Under the pieces are notes generated by a model. That model had not been told where the DNA came from. It did no database searches and was given only the letters and a program-made list of their open reading frames with translations. From assembly GCA_000755425.1 (NCBI GenBank), contig BBMT01000003.1, positions 1 to 64,000 on the forward strand: a stretch of DNA of 64,000 bases, read 5' to 3'. Position numbers and translations under genes: made by a program. The stretch's first letter is position 1, and each line of letters starts with the position of its first letter. Shown here one piece after another: positions 58,995 to 64,000 of this stretch. The DNA is from Vibrio maritimus. Lineage in GTDB: Bacteria; Pseudomonadota; Gammaproteobacteria; Enterobacterales; Vibrionaceae.

Positions 58995-59023
58995 AAAACG
59001 ACCGCTAATTTAGCGGTCGTTTT
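58995..59023. terminator. bidirectional terminator
   Basis: AAAACGACCGCTAA (58995-59008) and TTAGCGGTCGTTTT (59010-59023), a 14-bp perfect inverted repeat. It ends the dehydratase (plus) and the GntR gene (minus), whose stop codon lies in it. Confidence 0.9.
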
Positions 59024-59735
59024 GATCTCGGTATTGCAAACTTTCGTTATTGAATTTGGTGTGATAAGTGCACTGGTAATTAATATCGATAATGTCACTG
59101 ACAATAAACGCTTCACCAGAGGTTAAAAAACCTCGGTTGGTGATATTCATTGCAGAGGTTGAACGCTTGCACTGTAATATTTTTGCATCTTCTGATGATA
59201 CGCTAACAGCCTTATAGCTAGTTAAGTAACTATCTATTTCTAATCCAAGTGAGAGTGCTAACTTTTGCAGCGAACTTTCTACCAGAGTATCATTCATCTT
59301 TGGGAATAAATGCACAGGTAAAATAGTCTCTTCAATTTGAGTGATTTTATCTTGCACTAGTCTTAAGCGTTTGATATGCCATAGATAATCATCTTCTCCG
59401 ATAGAGAATACTTGTATCTCATGATGGTAGGTACGCGTTTGTTGAGTTGAACTTTCTTATAAGAAATGTGTTCAAAGCTGTTTTCTGTAATGGAGTTATA
59501 AATTAATGGTGTGCCAATAATAGCAGTATTAACAAAATAACCGGATCCCGTTTTTGGCTTTACAACACCAATCGCTTCGAGTTTTGCTAGTGCCTTTCTA
59601 ATTGAGAACCTCGACAACTGATACTTGTCGGCTAGCTCCCTTTCTGAAGGAAGTTTTTGGGTGATTACACTTGGCAGATTTTGCTGATTAGGTCTTGAAC
59701 CAGCTGTTCGTGCTTTTCATCGAGGAGGGCAACAG
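59010..59735 (-). CDS. GntR-family UTRA regulator (two or more frameshifts)
   Basis: DNA-binding domain read in pieces: KHEQLVQDLISKICQ, then VITQKLPSERELADKYQLSRFSIRKALAKLEAIGVVKPKTGSGYFV; then a UTRA domain with HHEIQVFSIGEDDYLWHIKRLRL, TILPVHLFPKMND and NRGFLTSGEAFIVSDIIDINYQ. Frame breaks at about 59427 (one base missing, restoring PTHHEIQVF) and about 59670. The start is not fixed: no good ATG with a ribosome-binding site was found before KHEQLV, so the 5' boundary is approximate. It converges on the dehydratase gene and probably controls it and the PTS. Confidence 0.75.
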
Positions 59736-59753
59736 TTGCAACAGATAAAGCTA

Positions 59754-59885
59754 ATGATAGCGATGAAGTACCTAAGTTGGCAAACCTATTCGCAAGACGA
59801 AACCGATGTTTTAGAGCAAATAATTGACCCCAAGCAAGCCGTGCTTGCTTGGAGTAAAGGAATTATTGACACTGGTTTAGGCTAA
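59754..59885 (+). other. possible 43-codon fragment
   Basis: Plus-strand frame MIAMKYLSWQTYSQDE...GIIDTGLG ending at TAA 59883-59885. Composition looks protein-like but no start signal or family was recognised. It may be the C-terminal remnant of a gene lost next to the GntR start. Confidence 0.25.
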
Positions 59886-60389
59886 CAGCAATGGGATTGG
59901 CCTTTTCGTCGAATTTCACCGACCAAACGTATTTACCGGCTACTTCAATCGTTGACTTGGTATCTTTACCGTAGCCACCCCATTTAAGCACTTTAGTATC
60001 ACCCACGTTAAGAACTCGTCTCTCTGCTGTAAATTGCGGCTTCCAGTCTGCTGCAGCGTATTGCATGGAGTATTTACCCGGTTGCTCTTCTACAACCGCT
60101 TGATACAGACCATCTCCTTTGTGTTCAAATGCACGAGCATCGACATGCTTCCAGCTAGCGCCTGGGAACGTACCAACTACATAGAGTTTTTTACTTATAG
60201 GGCCTGCGTCAGAAACCGTTGGGTTGTTACAAGCTGCATCATGGCAATGTCTACGCCTGCTGGCGCCGTCGCTACCGCTGTGGTTGCCGCGGCAGTTTCG
60301 TCCGATGAAGATGTTGCAGGATCTGACGCGCAGCCAAACATGAGTGCACTCATCACTGCCATAGACAGAGCAGATTTTATTGATGTCAT
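59863..60389 (-). CDS. lipoprotein with carbohydrate-binding-like domain (one frameshift)
   Basis: Lipoprotein: signal MTSIKSALSMAVMSALMFG and lipobox FGC (Cys20), a Ser/Thr/Ala-rich spacer, then a beta-rich domain of about 110 residues (KKLYVVGTFPGASWKHVDARAFEHKGDGLYQAVVEEQPGKYSMQYAAADWKPQFT) that resembles starch-binding or pullulanase-type accessory domains. It ends VSLNQCQ; Cys in DAACNNP and the final Cys may pair. The frame breaks at about 60243 (one base missing, restoring DIAHDAACNNP). Probably an outer-membrane anchored glucan-binding protein; no enzyme is attached. Confidence 0.7.
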
Positions 60390-60782
60390 GGGTTGTCCTT
60401 TTTATTTTTGGTTAGGGCATCACTAATTTAATGTGGTCAATATTCGCTCTAATCATCTAGTGCGGAGAGTAAAGGGATGAACAGTAAGGATGAGACGGAT
60501 AGGTCACAAAGTGTGCAATTATTTTACGGGTTGTGGTTACAGATTTAGATAAATGCGCTTCATATTGTCAAATGGTGCGTTGCTACTGGTTTATCGGTCT
60601 GGCATGGGATTGTTCGATGGTGTTATCAACTGTTTATATCAAATTGATAGCCGGATCGATTATGGTGCGAGCGACGTAGAGGGGCTATTTAAGCTATTTC
60701 GTATAAATGATGGTGTAGGCGGGTGAACAGAATAGCGCTTATTGCGTAGGTAACAGAGCCAGTGACTGAAAAGGAGAACATC
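60390..60782. other. gene-free stretch
   Basis: About 390 bp between divergent genes. It holds only a 23-codon frame (60476-60547, MNSKDETDRSQS...) with a fair ribosome-binding site but no other support. Promoters for both neighbours should lie here. Confidence 0.4.
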
Positions 60783-61273
60783 ATGCGTCTGCTAATTTTA
60801 CTATTTCTCTTAGCGTTACCCTCGTTTGGAGCTTGGTCGGCAGGTTCCAGTTCTAGCTATAACTCATTGAATAAAGCCGAGCGCACCTACAACCAAGGTG
60901 TCGTGCTTATGATGGACAAACAATTTCTCGATGCTGAGAAAAAGTTTCGAGCGGCTCTAAAACGAGATAAAACTGGGCGCAAGCGCACAACAATCTCGCT
61001 TACACCTTACGTAAACAGGGCGCTGATCATTACAACACCGCGCTATTTCATTACAACAAAGCGATTTCTATCGAGCCGTCGCTACCAGAGCCGTACATGT
61101 ACCGAGGTGTACTCCATGTTCAAATGGGGAATGTGTCACTTGCCAATGACGATCTCGCTAAGCTACGCGCACTTAAATCGCCACTTGCTGATGAACTCGA
61201 GTTTGTGATTGAAAATGGCAAAGAGAAAGCACCAGAGCAATTTTTTGGCGTCTCTGAGAAAGTTAAGGGGTAA
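60783..61273 (+). CDS. TPR-repeat secreted protein (one frameshift)
   Basis: About 163 residues. Signal peptide MRLLILLFLLALPSFGAWSA. Three tetratricopeptide-like helices pairs: LNKAERTYNQGVVLMMDKQFLDAEKKFRAALKRD; NWAQAHNNLAYTLRKQGADHYNTALFHYNKAISIEPSL; PEPYMYRGVLHVQMGNVSLANDDLAKLRAL. The frame breaks at about 60972 (AAAACTGGG for AAAAACTGGG). ATG 60783 follows AAGGAG; the stop is 61271-61273. A protein-protein interaction role in the periplasm is likely; partner unknown. Confidence 0.82.
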
Positions 61274-61280
61274 CCCTTAA
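61263..61280. terminator. short hairpin between convergent genes
   Basis: TTAAGGG (61263-61269) and CCCTTAA (61274-61280), a 7-bp perfect stem containing the TPR stop codon. Weak. Confidence 0.35.
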
Positions 61281-61281
61281 A

Positions 61282-62355
61282 TCAAGAGATATGCCTACGT
61301 CCTGGGTACATATTGATGTATTGAACGATTCTTGGCCGCATTCCTAAATTGGGACGGCTACCGTGAGGGAGGTGATGGTGCCAGATAATCATATCCCCTG
61401 CATTGGCACCAATTGGAACCGAGCCTAGGGCATGTAGGTCTTGATGGTTAGGATCGGCGCCAGTGGGCAAGCTTTGTAACCACTGAGACAGTTTGTGATG
61501 AAACCCCGGAACTAGGGTGAGGGCACCTTGTTCTGGCGGGGTATCGGTGAGGTAGAGTATTCCCTGTGTCGCGAAATCAAGTGGCCTATCAAAATCGACA
61601 TCCCAGTGGAGGTCTGGACCTGGAAATGGGTGACTTTCTCGCTGAGGTGCATGGAATCCGCATCGATCTGCTGTCACCCAAAGAGCGGGTGTATCCCAAA
61701 GTTGAGAAAAAGCTTTATGAATTCGTAAGGAACGGCGATTGGCTTCTAATGCTCCGTTTTGTATCAGTTCTACCATGATCCCGGGCACTGTTTTTCGATA
61801 CCAAGAATTGCGGTCATCATATTTTGCGCCAACTGCTTTATAGATCACCTTCTCAGCTTTTTGGCAGGCATTCAAATCTGCCGCGTTTCTGACAATCACA
61901 TAGCCATTTCTCTGCCAAAAAGCGAGATCTTGCTGTGACAAGACAGGTGGAGCCTTTTCAATCGCCATCAGCCAATCATGGGTCTCTTGGCTGTACTGTG
62001 TGCCTGTAATATCGGCGTTGAGTCGCTCAATGCGAGTTTTGCTTGGTTTACCAGACGTTGCGATAACCCAATTTTCAAATTCATCGAGTGAAGGCTTCTT
62101 AGTGTATAGAAACTGATAAGCTTGATTCAGCCCAACACCAAGAGCATCTAGGATTAATCGGTCAAGGTGTACATCTTGAGGAAAAAGCTGGGTTTGTTGG
62201 TGTCGCTGTGCGAACGTTGATGACCAAAATCGCTTTAGGTGATAAGCCCCAATTGATGAAAGCTCGTGTGATGATGCAAGGGTGATGGGTGGTTCCATAA
62301 GTTTTAACTGCTCACTCAGAAGCTGGTTGATGTCTATTGTAGGCGGTATTTTCAT
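61282..62355 (-). CDS. phytanoyl-CoA dioxygenase (PhyH) family protein
   Basis: 357 residues, Fe(II)/2-oxoglutarate dioxygenase fold. Metal ligands are H-x-D in LHWDVD and the distal His in HHHLPHGSRPN, followed by the 2-oxoglutarate-binding Arg region GMRPRIVQYINMYPG. The N-terminal third is a helical region without a clear family. Full length and unbroken. Substrate unknown; neighbours give no hint. Confidence 0.88.
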   Translation of the reverse strand: MKIPPTIDINQLLSEQLKLMEPPITLASSHELSSIGAYHLKRFWSSTFAQRHQQTQLFPQDVHLDRLILDALGVGLNQAYQFLYTKKPSLDEFENWVIATSGKPSKTRIERLNADITGTQYSQETHDWLMAIEKAPPVLSQQDLAFWQRNGYVIVRNAADLNACQKAEKVIYKAVGAKYDDRNSWYRKTVPGIMVELIQNGALEANRRSLRIHKAFSQLWDTPALWVTADRCGFHAPQRESHPFPGPDLHWDVDFDRPLDFATQGILYLTDTPPEQGALTLVPGFHHKLSQWLQSLPTGADPNHQDLHALGSVPIGANAGDMIIWHHHLPHGSRPNLGMRPRIVQYINMYPGRRHIS

Positions 62356-62593
62356 GCCTATCTCGTAGGTCAGCGATAATCTAAGGTTCGGTCACAAAAT
62401 ATCTGAACAGTAGGTGGCGAATTTCACATTTGCTGTGTCAAATTCGCCAAGTAAGAGACGGAGTCACAATTCTCAATTCTTTAAGTTGTTGATTTTTAAG
62501 TGTCTAAAAGTTGGCACTACATGTGCAACAGGGGGAATGGGCAAGTAAGGTAGTCTGCACATTGACCAATAACCAATCCCAAAGGGGCATATT

Positions 62594-62860
62594 ATGAAAA
62601 GCTTACTCGTATCTATTCTTTGTGTTATCGCTACTATGTCTTCGGCTTTTGTCGCCGCTAACACACTTAATAAGCAAGAATGGAGCGAGGATTTGCATCA
62701 TGATATGACGGCAATGAAGCATGAGGCAGTCGCCGATATTTCACAACTGAATCTGGCAGAGATAGAAGCACGAGACGAGCGAATGGTAAAGCGCATCAAA
62801 ACTGAACAATCTCAGTTGGTCAGCAGTAATTGCCAAGGTGAAGATGCACCAAAGTCGTAA
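62594..62860 (+). CDS. small secreted protein of unknown function
   Basis: 88 residues. Signal peptide MKSLLVSILCVIATMSSAFVAA, then a charged helical region with an H/M-rich start (DLHHDMTAMKHEAVADISQ) and KR/E-rich middle, ending with one Cys (SSNCQGED). AAAGGGG lies about 8 bases before ATG 62594. The His/Met cluster could bind a metal, but this is only a guess. Divergent from the PhyH gene. Confidence 0.72.
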   Translation: MKSLLVSILCVIATMSSAFVAANTLNKQEWSEDLHHDMTAMKHEAVADISQLNLAEIEARDERMVKRIKTEQSQLVSSNCQGEDAPKS

Positions 62861-62914
62861 ACGTGCCGCACTCGACGTTCCCTAAGGATAAGGATGTGTA
62901 ACGAGCTACAGATC

Positions 62915-64000
62915 CTAAGTTATGATCGTCTTCTCGATATTGTAGCTATCGCAGTGATTGAATGAGGCAAAGGAAGTTAGCTCTTTTTCTAGGGCATGTT
63001 TGAACTCTTCATGTCGCTGCAAATGTGGCTCGATATAGAGTTTGGACACTTGAAGGTGAGCACGATTTCGATGAGCTTTGCAATCCACTCGAGCGACTAA
63101 TCGACCGTCCCATAGAATCGGCAGTACAAAATAGCCGTATTGTCTTTTGGCTGCTGGAACGTAACACTCGAGTAGATAATCGAAGTTAAAAATATTACGC
63201 AACCTGTCGCGCTGGATGATGAAACTATCGAAGGGTGAAAGCAGCTTCGCTTGACGACGGTTTATTCGTTTGTCTAGCAATTTAAGGGATTCGGGAAGCA
63301 CAAAATAGGCTTCACCGTTGACGGTCACTTGCTCGATTTTGCCCATTTCTTCTAGCTCTAGCAGCGCTTTTTTTACTATAGGTTTTGTTCCTTTTCGTAA
63401 GTAACTCATCTCCAATATCGTGGCGATGCCATGGGTTTTAAGTGTGTTTAGCACTAAAAACTGAGCATGTTCATCAGCGGTTGGCATCCGGGTATCGACG
63501 CTATTTGTGAGGACTCTCTCGGTCAAGTCATACACTTTGTGAAACTTTCGACGTTCGGTAATCATCAAATCACCTTGCATGTACAGCGTTTCCAGAGCTT
63601 GCTTTGTGGGCTTACTTTCCCATCCTTGCTTCTTTACGGTGTTAGCGTTAACCGCATTTTGAGCAAAGTCTTTAGCCATCAAAGGGCCATCAATGGTGAT
63701 TTTACTCAGCACTTCTGCCATCAGTTTGGGGTTATTCTTGAACCAATGGTCTTGCTGACCTGACTTGAGCGCGTGTTTTTGAGGTAAAGAGAAGCGATAG
63801 TTTTGCATATCGAGGTATGAAGCCGCGTGCGACCAATACTCGTAAGCCACTTTATCTCGCACCATGCGTTCAAGGTGATCGGGTGAGTAGCGGTGGTTTC
63901 GACTCCAAAGTGTATGGTGATGAGCTCGCTGAACCACAGAAATGGTATCAATCTGCACATACCCTAAGCCTCTCATTGCTTGCACTGACTGCTGATAAGC
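62915..64000 (-). CDS. YcaQ-family winged-helix DNA glycosylase, N-terminus beyond the window
   Basis: The visible 360 residues fit the YcaQ/AlkZ group (HTH_42 family) of DNA glycosylases that remove alkylated bases and interstrand crosslinks. Near the truncated N-terminus, GLGYVQIDTISVVQRAHHHTLWSRN matches the catalytic Q-x-D region; later TKQALETLYMQGDLMITERRKFHKVYDLTERVL is a winged-helix block and SPFDSFIIQRDRLRNIFNFDYLLECYVP is the family signature. The frame is open to the right edge of the window, so the start lies outside. Confidence 0.9.
   Translation of the reverse strand, partial: AYQQSVQAMRGLGYVQIDTISVVQRAHHHTLWSRNHRYSPDHLERMVRDKVAYEYWSHAASYLDMQNYRFSLPQKHALKSGQQDHWFKNNPKLMAEVLSKITIDGPLMAKDFAQNAVNANTVKKQGWESKPTKQALETLYMQGDLMITERRKFHKVYDLTERVLTNSVDTRMPTADEHAQFLVLNTLKTHGIATILEMSYLRKGTKPIVKKALLELEEMGKIEQVTVNGEAYFVLPESLKLLDKRINRRQAKLLSPFDSFIIQRDRLRNIFNFDYLLECYVPAAKRQYGYFVLPILWDGRLVARVDCKAHRNRAHLQVSKLYIEPHLQRHEEFKHALEKELTSFASFNHCDSYNIEKTIIT

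Overview
The window looks like Vibrionaceae (Vibrio or a close relative). The encoded proteins, the gene sets (malEFGK with a second maltose-binding protein, cellobiose-type PTS, many c-di-GMP enzymes) and the moderate GC content all fit. The accessory character suggests the smaller chromosome, but this is inference. No tRNA, rRNA, insertion sequence, phage gene or CRISPR array was seen.

Layout. 220-7467: a curli-type amyloid locus with two csgB-csgA pairs (220-2087 and 5571-7132), a CsgD/VpsT-like regulator, the secretion genes csgE-csgF-csgG on the minus strand, and a small secreted protein in the csgC position; two 7-bp tandem arrays lie between csgD and csgG. 7533-21273: maltodextrin uptake and breakdown (malK facing malE-malF-malG, then a CDF transporter, a LysR regulator, an oligo-1,6-glucosidase-like GH13, a second maltose-binding protein and a cytoplasmic GH13 amylase). 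21481-23866: a thioesterase, a DMT exporter and its divergent AraC regulator. 23966-31637: signalling genes (a BvgS-like kinase, a REC-EAL protein, a LysR regulator, a short kinase, a NarL-type regulator) with a lipoprotein and a cytochrome P460. 31770-34232: four small envelope genes. 34375-40672: an EAL protein, a diguanylate cyclase and two tandem pairs of membrane proteins that carry only a CSS-like two-cysteine periplasmic domain. 40622-49796: LacI-controlled PTS genes for beta-glucosides, an orphan EIIC, a DMT transporter, an exonuclease, a 6-phospho-beta-glucosidase and its GntR regulator. 49900-64000: accessory metabolism (CDGSH/glutamate-synthase fusion, AraC, MerR-methyltransferase fusion, gloA-nemA, a NifW-like protein, another PTS with an enolase-superfamily dehydratase and a GntR regulator, lipoprotein, TPR protein, PhyH dioxygenase and a YcaQ-family protein cut by the window edge).

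Data quality matters here. More than twenty genes are broken by one-base frameshifts, nearly all at short homopolymers, where restoring one base recovers the full family protein. I annotate these as single genes across the frameshift and treat the breaks as probable assembly errors rather than pseudogenes. The curli locus shows none.

How the parts may work together: the curli locus and the 34-41 kb block both point to c-di-GMP-controlled surface life, since the curli regulator keeps the residues used by VpsT to bind c-di-GMP. The maltodextrin block shares a short AT-rich motif upstream of the LysR/glucosidase pair, the second malE and the amylase, which suggests a small regulon. The strongest candidate for an undescribed system is the duplicated pair of stand-alone CSS-domain membrane proteins at 37307-40672.
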